From the NCBI GenBank assembly GCA_903882335.1, contig CAIRWP010000344.1:1-30940 (forward strand): DNA of 30,940 nt, written 5' to 3'. Shown here one piece after another: positions 19,815-28,654 of this stretch; position 1 is the stretch's first letter; every line of letters begins with the position of its first letter. Origin of the DNA: an uncultured Opitutia bacterium. GTDB lineage: Bacteria; Verrucomicrobiota; Verrucomicrobiia; Opitutales; UBA953. Made by a program: the position numbers and the translations under genes. The notes beneath the pieces are model-generated. The model searched no databases, was not told where the DNA came from, and saw only the letters and a list, made by a program, of their open reading frames with translations.

Positions 19815-19824
19815 GGACCCCGCC

Positions 19825-20133
19825 ATGGAACACACCACCCTCGCCCACCACCTCCTGCTGGCCGGCCTGCTGTTCGCGCTGGGCCTGACCGGCGTCCTCG
19901 TGCGCCGCAACCTGCTCGTCGTATACATGTGCCTCGAGCTGATGCTCGCCGCCACGACCCTCGCGATGGTCGCCTTCTCCCGCTTCGCCCACAAGATGGA
20001 CGGCGCGGTCTTCGTCTTCTTCGTCATCACCGTCGCCGCGGCCGAGGTGGCCGTCGGGCTGGCCCTGATCGTGGCGCTCTACCGCCGCCGCGGCACGATC
20101 CAGTCGGACGCCCTGAACCTCCTGCGCGACTAA
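19825..20133 (+). CDS. nuoK: NADH-quinone oxidoreductase subunit K
   Basis: Small antiporter-like membrane subunit of complex I; 102 residues with three hydrophobic helices. The two membrane glutamates of the proton path are present at Glu38 (MCLELMLAA) and Glu74 (AAAEVAVGLAL), matching E36 and E72 of E. coli NuoK, along with the C-terminal RRRGTIQSDALNLLRD. The ATG at 19825 lies 10 bases after the nuoJ stop with GAGG at an 8-base spacing. It is coupled to nuoJ and nuoL in one operon. Confidence 0.97.
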   Translation: MEHTTLAHHLLLAGLLFALGLTGVLVRRNLLVVYMCLELMLAATTLAMVAFSRFAHKMDGAVFVFFVITVAAAEVAVGLALIVALYRRRGTIQSDALNLLRD

Positions 20134-20142
20134 GCTTTTCCG

Positions 20143-21981
20143 ATGTCCCCCGACTTTTCGTCCCTGGTCCACTGGATCCTGTTCCTGCCGCTGGGCGCGG
20201 CCCTGTTCATCGCCCTCTTCCTCCGCCGGGCCGGCGCCGTCGCCGCCTGGCTCTCGACCGGCGTGGCCTTCGCCCTCGCGGCCCTCGCGCTGCGCCTGCT
20301 GACCGTCGGCGTCGGCGACACCACCTGGCACGTCGAGCTCGCGAAGCTCGGCGACATCTCCCTGGGCTTCGGCTACCTCATCGACGCCAACGCGCGCCTG
20401 ATGCTCTTCGTGGTGTCGTTCGTCGCCGCGTGGATTCACCTCTTCTCCGTTGGCTACATGCGGGACGACGACGCGCGCGGCCGGTTCTTCGGCGGCCTGT
20501 CGATCTTCATGTTCTCCATCCTGGGCATCGTCGTCGCCGACAACCTGCTCATGACCTTCGTGTTCTGGGAGCTGGTCGGCTTCAGCTCGTACATGCTGAT
20601 CGCCCACTACTTCGACAAGGATTACGCGGCGGAAGCCTCCAAGAAGGCCTTCATCGTCAACCGCGTCGGCGACCTCGGCTTCATCCTCGGCATCGCCTTC
20701 TGCCTGGCGCATTTCGGCACGCTGAACTTCGCCGAGCTGGGTGCGCTCAAGCCCGCCGCCGGCTGGCCGTGGGTCCTCGGCGCGCTCCTGATGTGCGGCT
20801 TCATCGGCAAGTCCGCGCAGTTCCCCCTGCACGTCTGGCTGACGGACGCGATGGCCGGCCCGACGCCCGTCTCCGCGCTCATCCACGCCGCCACGATGGT
20901 CGCCGCCGGCGTCTACTTCATGGCGCGGATCGCCTTCCTGCTGACGCCCGACCTGCTCCAGCTCATCGCCGTGTCGGGCGCCGGCATGGCCGCCCTCGCC
21001 GGCCTCTGTGCGCTCGCCCAGACCGACATCAAGAAGTCCCTCGCCTACTCGACGCTCGCGCACCTCGGTATCATGGGTTGCGCGATCGGCCTCGGCCGCC
21101 CCGACCTCGCCGTGCTGCACATGGCGATGCACGCGTTCTTCAAGGCCACGCTCTTCCTCGGCGCCGGCTCCGTCATCCACGGCTGCCACCACGAGCAGGA
21201 CATGCTGAAGATGGGCGGGCTCGCCCGCAAGATGCCCGTCACCACGGCCGCCTTCGTCGCCGCCACGCTCTCGAACTGCGCCGTGCCCTTCCTCGCTGGC
21301 TGGTACTCCAAGGACGCGATCCTCGAGGCCGCCCACGCGAGCAACCTGTACCTCTTCACGCTGCTCGGCCTCGCCGCCGTCGCGACCTGCCTCTACAGTG
21401 CCCGCATGGTGCGCCTGGTGTTCTTCGGTCCGGCCAACTCGGAGGCCGCCGACCACGCGCATGAGTCGCCCTGGACCATGACCGCCCCGCTGGTCGTCCT
21501 CGGCCTTGGTTTCTCCGTCGCCGCCGGCTTCGCCGCCGACGCGCTCATCCCCGCGGCCGCCCTCGCCCGCGTCGCCGAACCGCTGCGCGCGATGACCTTC
21601 CACGCCACCTCGGCCGCCACGATTGTCGGCCTGGTCGCGCTGGCGCTCGGCGCCCTCGCCTTTCGCTACTACGGCCGCGCCGCCGGCGTCGACAGCCTGC
21701 GCGTCGACCTGCCGCGCTTCTACGGCGTGCTCGAGTTCCGCTGGATGGATACGGTCTACGGCTGGTACGTGGACCGCGTGCAGCGGCGCCTCTCCGAATT
21801 CCTCGCCTTCCTCGACCTGCTCCTGATCAACGGCGTGGCGGTGCGCTGGCTCGGCGCCGGCGTGCCGGCCGTCCTCGGCTACCTCACGGGGCGGACCCTG
21901 CACCGCGGGCAGACCCGCCTCTACGCCCTCAGCCTCGTCGTGGGCACCCTTCTCCTGGCCTGGTACTTCCTCGCCCGCTGA
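20143..21981 (+). CDS. nuoL: NADH-quinone oxidoreductase subunit L
   Basis: The distal antiporter-like, proton-pumping subunit of complex I. The 612-residue product is almost entirely membrane helices with the conserved core: MTFVFWELVGFSSYMLI (helix 5 glutamate), GKSAQFPLHVWLTDAMAGPTPVSALIHAATMVAAGVYFMAR, TDIKKSLAYSTLAHLGIM and HAFFKATLFLGAGSVIHG (helix lysines). FLAGWYSKDAILEAA and the long C-terminal part match the lateral helix region of NuoL. It starts 9 bases after nuoK; there is no Shine-Dalgarno. The length agrees with the family (about 610). Confidence 0.97.
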   Translation: MSPDFSSLVHWILFLPLGAALFIALFLRRAGAVAAWLSTGVAFALAALALRLLTVGVGDTTWHVELAKLGDISLGFGYLIDANARLMLFVVSFVAAWIHLFSVGYMRDDDARGRFFGGLSIFMFSILGIVVADNLLMTFVFWELVGFSSYMLIAHYFDKDYAAEASKKAFIVNRVGDLGFILGIAFCLAHFGTLNFAELGALKPAAGWPWVLGALLMCGFIGKSAQFPLHVWLTDAMAGPTPVSALIHAATMVAAGVYFMARIAFLLTPDLLQLIAVSGAGMAALAGLCALAQTDIKKSLAYSTLAHLGIMGCAIGLGRPDLAVLHMAMHAFFKATLFLGAGSVIHGCHHEQDMLKMGGLARKMPVTTAAFVAATLSNCAVPFLAGWYSKDAILEAAHASNLYLFTLLGLAAVATCLYSARMVRLVFFGPANSEAADHAHESPWTMTAPLVVLGLGFSVAAGFAADALIPAAALARVAEPLRAMTFHATSAATIVGLVALALGALAFRYYGRAAGVDSLRVDLPRFYGVLEFRWMDTVYGWYVDRVQRRLSEFLAFLDLLLINGVAVRWLGAGVPAVLGYLTGRTLHRGQTRLYALSLVVGTLLLAWYFLAR

Positions 21982-21984
21982 CCC

Positions 21985-23526
21985 ATGGACTCCCTCGACT
22001 TTCTCCACGCCAACCTCGCGGCCGTCGCGGTCTACACCCCGATCCTCGCCGGCTTGGTCCTGCTCGCCGGCCGCCGCCTGCCCGCCGGCTTCGCCTCAGG
22101 CTTCGCCTTCGCCGGCTTCGTGCTGCCCTTGCTCCTCGGGGTCTGGCTCGTCGCGCCGTGGCCGGGCCAGAAGATCGCCTACCAACAGCTGACCTCCAGC
22201 GGCTCGCCCTGGGGCTTCGACTTCGGCCTCAACGGCCTGAGCGCGCCGCTGTTCCTGATGACCGCCGTTGTCGGCCTCGCCGCGGGCATCAAGGCCCTCG
22301 TGCAGGAGGTCGAACGCCGCAACACCTACCTCGGCCTGCTGCTCTTCATGTTCGGCGGCACCCTCGGGACCTTCGGCACGACCAGCGTGCTCGGCGCCTA
22401 CTTCTTCCACGAGTTCGCCCTCATCCCGACCTTCCTGCTGACGCTCTTCTGGGGCGGCGCGGGCCGCCGGCCGGCCGCCATGCAGATGGCGATCTACCTC
22501 ACCGTCGGCGCGATGGTCTCGCTCGCCGGCCTCCTCCTCGTGCTGGGCGCCGCCAAGACCGGCTACACCTCCACCTGGAGCGAGCTGCTCAACACCATCG
22601 ACCTGCGCGTCGTCCCCGCCGCCGCGGTCGGGCTCACGCTCTTCGGCTTTGGCGTGCTCGCCTCGCTCTTCCCGTTCCATTCCTGGGCGGCCCCCGGTTA
22701 CACCGCCGCGCCCACGCCCGCCTCGATGCTCCACGCCGGCGCCCTCAAGAAGTTCGGCCTGTACGGCATCATCCTCGTCACCCTCAACACCCTCGGCGGC
22801 GCCCACGGCGCGCTGGCGGACTGGTTCCTCGCCGCCGCCCTCGCGAACGTCGTGCTCGTCGGCCTGATCTGCCTCGCCCAGCGCGACCTGAAGGAACTGC
22901 TCTCCTGGAGCTCCGTCGCCCACATGGGACCGATCTTCCTCGGCCTCTGGGTGACCGGCGTGACCGGCCGGCCCGACGGCGTCGCCGCGGCGCTCTTCCT
23001 GATGGTGGCCCACGGCCTCTCCTGCGCTGCGCTCTTCCTGCTCGCCAACGGCGTGCGGGCCCGCGCCGGCACTTACCGGCTCGACGAACTGGGTGGCCTC
23101 GCCAAGCAGGCGCCCGTGCTCGCCGCGCTCTTCGTCGCCGCGACGATGGCCTCGATCGGTCTGCCCGGCTTCGGCAACTTCTGGGGCGAGATCGGCGTGT
23201 TCCTCGCCCTGCGCGACCAGTCGCTGTGGCTCCAGGCCGCCGTCGCCTCGACCGTGGTGATCTCCGCCGTCTACGCGCTCCGCGCTGTAGCCGCGACCTT
23301 CTACGGCGAGCCCACCGCCGCGCTACAGCAGCGCCTCGCCGTCGCCCCGGTCGCCGACCTGGGCTGGGCCGAGCGCGTCGCCGCCCTGCTCCTGCTGGGT
23401 GCCTCGCTCCTCATCGGTTTCCAGCCGGGCCTCGTGACCTCGCAGACCCAGGACTACTGCAAGGACATCGCCAAGAACGTGGCTGAGACCCTGCCCGCCG
23501 CCGCCCCCGCCCCTTCCGCTCGATGA
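21985..23526 (+). CDS. nuoM: NADH-quinone oxidoreductase subunit M
   Basis: Middle antiporter-like proton-pumping subunit of complex I, 513 residues, about 14 membrane helices. Conserved blocks: GFDFGLNGLSAPLFLMTAVVG near the N-terminus, YFFHEFALIPTFLL (helix glutamate), FPFHSWAAPGYTAAPTPASMLHAGALKKFGLYGII, LKELLSWSSVAHMG and MVAHGLSCAALFLLANGV, which distinguish NuoM from NuoL and NuoN. It starts 3 bases after nuoL, and its TGA overlaps the nuoN ATG (ATGA). The C-terminal tail (LPAAAPAPSAR) is a disordered extension of no obvious significance. Confidence 0.96.
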   Translation: MDSLDFLHANLAAVAVYTPILAGLVLLAGRRLPAGFASGFAFAGFVLPLLLGVWLVAPWPGQKIAYQQLTSSGSPWGFDFGLNGLSAPLFLMTAVVGLAAGIKALVQEVERRNTYLGLLLFMFGGTLGTFGTTSVLGAYFFHEFALIPTFLLTLFWGGAGRRPAAMQMAIYLTVGAMVSLAGLLLVLGAAKTGYTSTWSELLNTIDLRVVPAAAVGLTLFGFGVLASLFPFHSWAAPGYTAAPTPASMLHAGALKKFGLYGIILVTLNTLGGAHGALADWFLAAALANVVLVGLICLAQRDLKELLSWSSVAHMGPIFLGLWVTGVTGRPDGVAAALFLMVAHGLSCAALFLLANGVRARAGTYRLDELGGLAKQAPVLAALFVAATMASIGLPGFGNFWGEIGVFLALRDQSLWLQAAVASTVVISAVYALRAVAATFYGEPTAALQQRLAVAPVADLGWAERVAALLLLGASLLIGFQPGLVTSQTQDYCKDIAKNVAETLPAAAPAPSAR

Positions 23527-25097
23527 CTTCCCTGCTCGCCAACATCGATCCCGCCTTCAAGACGCTCGCCCCGCGCGCGGCCGACTGGCTGTCGATCCTC
23601 CCCGAGATCGCCGTCGCCGGCCTCGCCCTGCTGTGCCTCCTCCAGGCGCTGCTGCTGCCGCCCGCCCAACGCTGGCTCCAGCCCGCCACGGCGCGCGTCG
23701 GCCTGCTGCTCGTCCTCGTGATGTCGCTGACCGACGGGACGCCCTGGAACCTCCCCCACGGCGCCGAGAACTTCCCGGCCAGCTTCTTCACCGGGGCCGA
23801 CGGGCTGCCGGCCTTCCACGGCCTGCTGCGCGTGCAACTCGAGAACAGCGAGGCGGTGCGGCTGGTCTTCCTCGCCTGCGCGCTGGGCACGAGCCTCCTG
23901 GCCGGCCGCTTCCTGCGCGACCGCGGCGTCTCGGTGGCCGACTACCACCACGTGCTGCTGATCGTGACGGCGGCGTTCATGCTCCTGGCCCGCGCGAACC
24001 ACTTCGTGGTCTTCTTCCTCACCCTCGAGACGGCCGCCGTGGGCCTCTACGTGCTCGTGGGCAACCTGCGTCGCAGCGCCGCGTCGCTCGAGGCCGGCGT
24101 CAAGTACCTCGTCGCGGGCGGGCTCAGCTCCGCGCTGCTGCTGATGGGCATCGTCCTGATCTACGGTTCCCTGGCGACCCCGACCAACGACTCGCTCGGC
24201 TTCGCCGATATCGCCGCGGCCCTCCAGGCCACCCAAGGCAACGTCAACCCCCTCACGCTCGTCGGCGTGGCGCTCGTGTTCGCGGGCGCGGCCTTCAAGC
24301 TCGGCGCCTTCCCCTTCCACACCTGGATCCCCGACGTCTACCAGGGCGCCCCGACCCCGACCACGGCGCTGCTGGCCACGGCCTCCAAGGCCGCCGGGGC
24401 CCTCGCCCTGTTCGTGCTGGTCACCGGTCCCTTCGCCGCCCTCGGCGCGAAGCTCGGCCCGCTGCTGGCCGGCCTCGCCATCCTCACGCTCCTGGCGGGC
24501 AACCTCGCCGCCCTCGCCGCGACCGACGTCAAGCGGACGCTCGCGCTCTCCGGCGTCGCGCACGCCGGCTTCCTGCTCGCCGCCCTCGCCGTGGCCGTGG
24601 TCGCCCCCAACGTCCACTTCGAGACCATCGGCGGCCTCGCCATCTCGGCCGAACACGCGATCTATTTCTACCTCTACGCCTACATCCTCGGCACCTTCCT
24701 GACGTCGGCGGCGCTGGTGAGCCTGCCGGTCGCGGAGGACCATGACCGCCCGCTCCTCGGCCTGCGCGGCCTGCTGCGCCGTTCCCCGGTGCTGGCCTCC
24801 GCCCTCGGCTTCGGCATCGGCTCCTTGGCCGGTATCCCGCCCTCGGCGGGCTTCGTGGCCAAGCTGATCATCCTGGCCCTCCTCGTGAAGGCCAAACTGT
24901 GGTGGGTCCTCGGCGTCGCCCTCGTCGGCGTGGCCGTCAGCATCCACTACTACTTCTCCTTGCTGCGCGAGGCGTTCATCCGTCCGACCGAGGACGGCGA
25001 CGAACTGGCCCCGCTGCCCGTCCCGGCCAGCACGCGCTTCCTCATCGGCGCGCTCTGCGCGGCGACCCTCGCCCTCGGCGTGGCGATGCTGCTCTAA
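23523..25097 (+). CDS. nuoN: NADH-quinone oxidoreductase subunit N
   Basis: Third antiporter-like proton-pumping subunit of complex I, 524 residues, all helical. Conserved: FFLTLETAAVGLYVLVG (helix 5 glutamate), EAGVKYLVAGGLSSALLLMGIVLIYG, FKLGAFPFHTWIPDVYQGAPTPTTALLATASKAAG, AATDVKRTLALSGVAHAGFLL, and a late IPPSAGFVAKLIIL block, which together identify NuoN. The ATG overlaps the nuoM stop by 4 bases. It is the last gene of the operon. Its TAA stop shares bases with the stop codon of the opposing recombinase gene (25094-25097), so there is no intergenic space for a terminator. Confidence 0.97.
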   Translation: MTSLLANIDPAFKTLAPRAADWLSILPEIAVAGLALLCLLQALLLPPAQRWLQPATARVGLLLVLVMSLTDGTPWNLPHGAENFPASFFTGADGLPAFHGLLRVQLENSEAVRLVFLACALGTSLLAGRFLRDRGVSVADYHHVLLIVTAAFMLLARANHFVVFFLTLETAAVGLYVLVGNLRRSAASLEAGVKYLVAGGLSSALLLMGIVLIYGSLATPTNDSLGFADIAAALQATQGNVNPLTLVGVALVFAGAAFKLGAFPFHTWIPDVYQGAPTPTTALLATASKAAGALALFVLVTGPFAALGAKLGPLLAGLAILTLLAGNLAALAATDVKRTLALSGVAHAGFLLAALAVAVVAPNVHFETIGGLAISAEHAIYFYLYAYILGTFLTSAALVSLPVAEDHDRPLLGLRGLLRRSPVLASALGFGIGSLAGIPPSAGFVAKLIILALLVKAKLWWVLGVALVGVAVSIHYYFSLLREAFIRPTEDGDELAPLPVPASTRFLIGALCAATLALGVAMLL

Positions 25098-26029
25098 GCC
25101 TTCCGCCCGCGCGGGTGATGGCGGCGATGCGCGTCGGCGAGGGCCGAGCGCTCCACCGACGCGTAGATCTGGGTCGTCGCGATGTCGGCGTGCCCCAGCA
25201 TCTCCTGGATTGAACGCAGGTCGGCCCCGCCCGCCAGCAGGTGCGTGGCGAAGGCGTGCCGCAGCAGGTGCGGCTTCACGGAGGGCGGCAGGCCCGCGCG
25301 GGCCGCGGCCTGCTTGACCGCGAGCCAGAAGGTCTTGCGCGAGATGGCGACGCCCCGGGCGCTGAGGAACAAGGCGCTCCCGGTCTTCGGGCGGACCAAG
25401 GCGGGCCGGCCGGCGGCAAGGTAAGCGCGGAGCACCGTGAGCGAGGTCTCGCCGACGGGCACGAGCCGGTCCTTGGAGCCTTTGCCGCGGACGCGGACGA
25501 CGCCGGACTCCTCGTCGATCGCCTGCAGGTCCAGACCGCAGAGCTCCGAGACACGCAGGCCCGAGCCGTACATGAGCTCGAGCATCGCCCGGTCGCGCAG
25601 CCCCTGCGGCTTGGCGACGTCCAGCGCGGTGACGATGCGGGCGACCTCCGCCGGGCTGATCAGGCCGGGCAACCGGCGCTGGAACTTGGGCCCGCGAGCC
25701 AGCTCGGTGAAATCGTCGCGGCGGAGACCCGCGCGGACAAGATGCCGGGCGAAGGAACGCACGGCCGAGAGTCGGCGGGCCAGCGAGGCGGGGGCCTGCC
25801 CGCGGCGGTCCAGGGTCCGCACCCAGGCGTCGACCTGAGCGAGACCGACGTCGGGCCAGCGGGAGAAGCCGGCGCGGCCGCAGTGGGCGGCGAAGGCGAG
25901 GAGGTCGCCCTCGTAGGCCGCCACGGTCAGTTTGGCCAGACCGCGCTCGAGCGACAGGTGACCGAGGAAGGCGTCGACCCCTTCCCGCAGGTCGGGCGGC
26001 ACGGCGGCGGCGCGGGCGTTCCTCGGCAT
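25094..26029 (-). CDS. xerD: Tyrosine recombinase XerC/XerD
   Basis: Site-specific tyrosine recombinase of the kind that resolves chromosome dimers at dif with FtsK. The 311-residue product has the N-terminal SAM-like core-binding domain (about 15-100) and a complete catalytic domain: Arg159 (GSGLRVSELCG), Lys183 (RGKGSKDRLVP), His254 and Arg257 (HLLRHAFATHLL), His280 (LGHADIATTQIY) and nucleophile Tyr289. Length and spacing fit Xer recombinases; nothing phage-like surrounds it, so an integrase role is unlikely. Assignment to XerD rather than XerC is by overall resemblance and is less certain. It is convergent with nuoN and divergent from argA (47 bases). Confidence 0.9.
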   Translation of the reverse strand: MPRNARAAAVPPDLREGVDAFLGHLSLERGLAKLTVAAYEGDLLAFAAHCGRAGFSRWPDVGLAQVDAWVRTLDRRGQAPASLARRLSAVRSFARHLVRAGLRRDDFTELARGPKFQRRLPGLISPAEVARIVTALDVAKPQGLRDRAMLELMYGSGLRVSELCGLDLQAIDEESGVVRVRGKGSKDRLVPVGETSLTVLRAYLAAGRPALVRPKTGSALFLSARGVAISRKTFWLAVKQAAARAGLPPSVKPHLLRHAFATHLLAGGADLRSIQEMLGHADIATTQIYASVERSALADAHRRHHPRGRKA

Positions 26030-26076
26030 GACGCATCAGTATTGCCCCCGCCCGCGCGGAGTCCATAAGGATTGGC

Positions 26077-27402
26077 ATGTCCAGCCAGCGCGAGCGCGCC
26101 ATGAAGCCCACCGACCTGCGGGGTATCCTCCGCTACGTCCCGATGTTCCGCGACCACGTCTTCGTGATCGCGGTCGACGGCTCGATCGTGGCCCACGAGA
26201 ACTTCGCGAACATCGTGACGGACATCGCCGTGCTGCGCAGCCTCTCGATCAAGGTCGTGCTGGTGCACGGCATCGGCCAGCAGCTGGTCGGCCTGGCCGG
26301 CGAGCACAACATCGCGCTGTCCGACGTCCAGGGCGAGGGTCCGACGGACGCCGCCACGATGTCGCTCGCGCGCGAGGCCTCCGCCCTCGTCTCGCAATCG
26401 GTCCTCGAGCACCTCTCCCAGGCCGGCCTGCGCTGCGCGATCACCAACGCCGTGCGCTCGACCAAGCTCGGTCGCCTCAAGGGCGTGGACCACCTCTACA
26501 CCGGCAAGGTCGAGAAGGTCGACGCGGCCATCCTGAAGTCGATGCTGGCGCAGGACCTCCTACCGCTGGTCACGCCGATCGTGTGCGACCGCGAAGGTCA
26601 GTCGCTGCGCGTCAACAGCGACCACCTGGCGATGGAGCTGGCCGTCGCGCTCGGCGCCTCGAAGCTCATCTACCTCACCCCCTTCAGCGGGCTGCAGGTC
26701 GACGGCGTCGTGCAGCTCAACCTCCCCGAGGATGAGCTCAAGCGGCTGCTGGCGGACAAGAACGCCAAGCTCGACCCGCGCATCCGCAGTAAGGCCGTCC
26801 AGGCCGCCAAGGCCCTCGACGAGGAGGTCCCGCGCGCCCACATCCTCGACGGCCGCGTCTTCGGCTGCCTGCTCACGGAGATCTTCGACAAGGTCGGCCT
26901 CGGTACGATGGTGCACGCCAACGACTACGACCGCATCCGGCAGGCGAAGAAGAAGGACGCGCAGGCTCTGTACAACCTCGCGAAGCACGGCGCCAAGACC
27001 GACGCGCTCGTCGCCCGCACGCGCCAGCAGATCGAGCAAGGCTACGCCGATTTCTACGTCTACGAGATCGATGACAGCATCATCGGTTGCGCGGCCCTGC
27101 GCCCCTACGCCGACGGCAAGTCGATGGAGCTCGGCGCGGTCTACGTCCAGCCGTTCTACCACGGCCGCGGCGTCGGTCGGAAACTCGTCGAGTTCGCCAA
27201 GCGCCGCGCCAAGCAGCTCGGCGCCAAGAAACTGATCGCGCTCACGACGCAGACCCAGGGCTTCTTCCAGTCGGCCTGCGGTTTCGTCGCGGGCACGCTC
27301 ACGGACCTGCCCGCCGAGCGCCGCAAGGCCCTCCAGGCCAGCGGTCGCAACTCGCAGGTGCTCACCTTCCCGCTCCGGCGCTTGAGCGATTCGGTACGCT
27401 GA
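26077..27402 (+). CDS. argA: Amino-acid N-acetyltransferase (N-acetylglutamate synthase)
   Basis: Makes N-acetylglutamate from glutamate and acetyl-CoA, the first step of arginine synthesis. The 441-residue product has an amino-acid-kinase fold (about 20-290: VFVIAVDGSIVAH, VVLVHGIGQQL, PLVTPIVCDREGQSLRVNSDHLAMELAVALGASKLIYLT) joined to a GNAT acetyltransferase domain (about 300-435: LGAVYVQPFYHGRGVGRKLVEFAKRRAKQLG with the acetyl-CoA loop, then QTQGFFQSACGF). This AAK-GNAT layout is that of classical ArgA. I kept the ATG at 26077 because AAGGA lies 6 bases upstream; an ATG at 26101 is possible but has no ribosome-binding site. The stop codon abuts the stop of the opposing glycosylase gene in a TGATCA palindrome. 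Regulation by arginine is expected for the family. Confidence 0.93.
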   Translation: MSSQRERAMKPTDLRGILRYVPMFRDHVFVIAVDGSIVAHENFANIVTDIAVLRSLSIKVVLVHGIGQQLVGLAGEHNIALSDVQGEGPTDAATMSLAREASALVSQSVLEHLSQAGLRCAITNAVRSTKLGRLKGVDHLYTGKVEKVDAAILKSMLAQDLLPLVTPIVCDREGQSLRVNSDHLAMELAVALGASKLIYLTPFSGLQVDGVVQLNLPEDELKRLLADKNAKLDPRIRSKAVQAAKALDEEVPRAHILDGRVFGCLLTEIFDKVGLGTMVHANDYDRIRQAKKKDAQALYNLAKHGAKTDALVARTRQQIEQGYADFYVYEIDDSIIGCAALRPYADGKSMELGAVYVQPFYHGRGVGRKLVEFAKRRAKQLGAKKLIALTTQTQGFFQSACGFVAGTLTDLPAERRKALQASGRNSQVLTFPLRRLSDSVR

Positions 27403-28323
27403 TCACTTCGCCGCGAAGAAGCCGCGCTGCTTGTCCGAGATCGGCAGGCCGACTTTCTCCATGACGAGCAGGATGTCCTCCCATGCGGTGCGCTTGACGG
27501 TCGCCGAGGGATTGTGGAGCAGGTAATTCGGGTGGAAGGTCGGCATCAACGGGATCCCTTCGAAGTCGAGCCACTTGCCGCGCGCCTGGGTGATCGGCAA
27601 GCCGCCGGGACGCAGCGCCTCACAGGCCTGGGCCCCGAGGGCGATGATCACCTGCGGGCGGACGATCTCGATTTGCGCCCGGAGGTAAGGGAGGTTGAAA
27701 GCGACCTCGCGCGCGTTCGGCGGGCGTTTGCCGTGGGGCGTCGGCGGCTCGGGGCGCCAGCCCATGACCGGCGCGAGGTAGGTGAGTTCCTCGCCGATGA
27801 GGCCGGCGGCGAGGATCTTGCGCAAGAGCTCGCCCGAGGCGCCCACGAAGGGCCGTCCGGACTCAGCTTCCTCGAGGTTGGGCGCTTCCCCAACGAAGAA
27901 GAGGCGGGCATCGACCGAACCCTGTCCGAGGACGGGCTTATGCCCAGGCAGAAGGTGGCGACGGGTCTCGGGGCACTGGGAGACCAAGGCATGCAGGGCG
28001 GCCAGCCGGGCGGTCTTATCTCCGGAAGGCAGCGTGACCACGGGCGGGTCGGGGATTGGGATGACGGGGGCGGCGGTGACCGGCGCAGGCGTCGGGCGGG
28101 CAGGCGTCACCGGGCGGGCAGCCTGGGCCGCGGCGGTGAAGGCGGCGACCGGGGACGTGCCCGCGGTCGCCGCCGCCGGAGAGACCGCTGGACGGGCCGA
28201 CCCGGTGACCTTGCGCAGGAACTCCATGGACTCCGTCGAGACGCTGACCCGCGTGACCCCAGCGGCCCGCTGGCGCTTCAGCTCGTCCAAGAGCGCTTCG
28301 ATGGCTTCGGCGGGGTCGATCAC
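27403..28323 (-). CDS. Family 4-like uracil-DNA glycosylase lacking Fe-S ligands
   Basis: Uracil-DNA glycosylases remove uracil from DNA at the start of base-excision repair. The 306-residue product has a long Ala/Pro-rich N-terminal region (about 35-95) and then the family 4/5 core: LFFVGEAPNLEEAESGRPFVGASGELL (motif 1), PQVIIALGAQACEALRPG, and PTFHPNYLLHNPSATVKRTAWEDI (motif 2 with His). Family 4 enzymes usually bind a 4Fe-4S cluster through four cysteines. Here only the first (SQCPETR) remains; the CRP site reads WRP and the later cysteine reads Asn (AFNLPYL). The start is GTG at 28323, overlapping the phhB stop (GTGA), so translation is probably coupled. The expected fold is clear, while activity is uncertain. 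Confidence 0.85.
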   Translation of the reverse strand: MIDPAEAIEALLDELKRQRAAGVTRVSVSTESMEFLRKVTGSARPAVSPAAATAGTSPVAAFTAAAQAARPVTPARPTPAPVTAAPVIPIPDPPVVTLPSGDKTARLAALHALVSQCPETRRHLLPGHKPVLGQGSVDARLFFVGEAPNLEEAESGRPFVGASGELLRKILAAGLIGEELTYLAPVMGWRPEPPTPHGKRPPNAREVAFNLPYLRAQIEIVRPQVIIALGAQACEALRPGGLPITQARGKWLDFEGIPLMPTFHPNYLLHNPSATVKRTAWEDILLVMEKVGLPISDKQRGFFAAK

Positions 28324-28610
28324 GGGTGGGGGATGGATTGGATGGCCCGGGCGAGGGTCAAATCTTTCTCGGTGAGGCGCCCACCCGCGTCATGGGTACA
28401 CAGTCGCAGGCTGACGCGGTTCCAGCTGTTGTGGATTTCCGGGTGATGGTCCTGCGCCTCGGCGACGGCCCCCACCTGATTGATAAAAGCCAAGGCGGCC
28501 TTGAAATCCTTTAACTCATAGGTCTTCAACAACTTGCAACCCTCTAGACCCCAGCCATTCAAGCCGGCCAAAGCCGCCTCGATCTGCGCGGGAGTCAAAG
28601 CTTGGCTCAT
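28320..28610 (-). CDS. phhB: 4a-hydroxytetrahydrobiopterin dehydratase (pterin carbinolamine dehydratase)
   Basis: A small cytoplasmic enzyme that dehydrates 4a-hydroxytetrahydropterin, recycling the pterin cofactor of aromatic amino acid hydroxylases. The 96-residue product has the family signature EAQDHHPEIHNSWNRVSLRLCTHD (His55-His56-Pro57, Trp63, Thr72-His73), then GGRLTEKDLTLARAI; length and order match the PCD family. No hydroxylase gene (phhA) lies nearby, so the partner or alternative role is unknown. The ATG at 28610 is preceded by GAGG at a 9-base spacing. The downstream glycosylase GTG overlaps its TGA. Confidence 0.95.
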   Translation of the reverse strand: MSQALTPAQIEAALAGLNGWGLEGCKLLKTYELKDFKAALAFINQVGAVAEAQDHHPEIHNSWNRVSLRLCTHDAGGRLTEKDLTLARAIQSIPHP

Positions 28611-28654
28611 GAAAACAGCCTCTTTACGAGGGTTACGGGAGTCAATGCCGAGCT

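Noticed and set aside
19675..22008. 777-codon open frame antisense to nuoJKL
   Set aside because: Acidic, Gly-rich composition with no membrane or catalytic motifs; the sense strand is complex I.
25094..26029. Recombinase as a phage or integron integrase
   Set aside because: No attachment repeats, phage genes or tRNA adjacent; size and motifs fit chromosomal XerC/D.
23454..26111. Very long antisense open frame across nuoN and the recombinase
   Set aside because: It spans two confident genes and two intergenic junctions; the residues are Gly/Ala/Arg/Glu-rich shadow composition.
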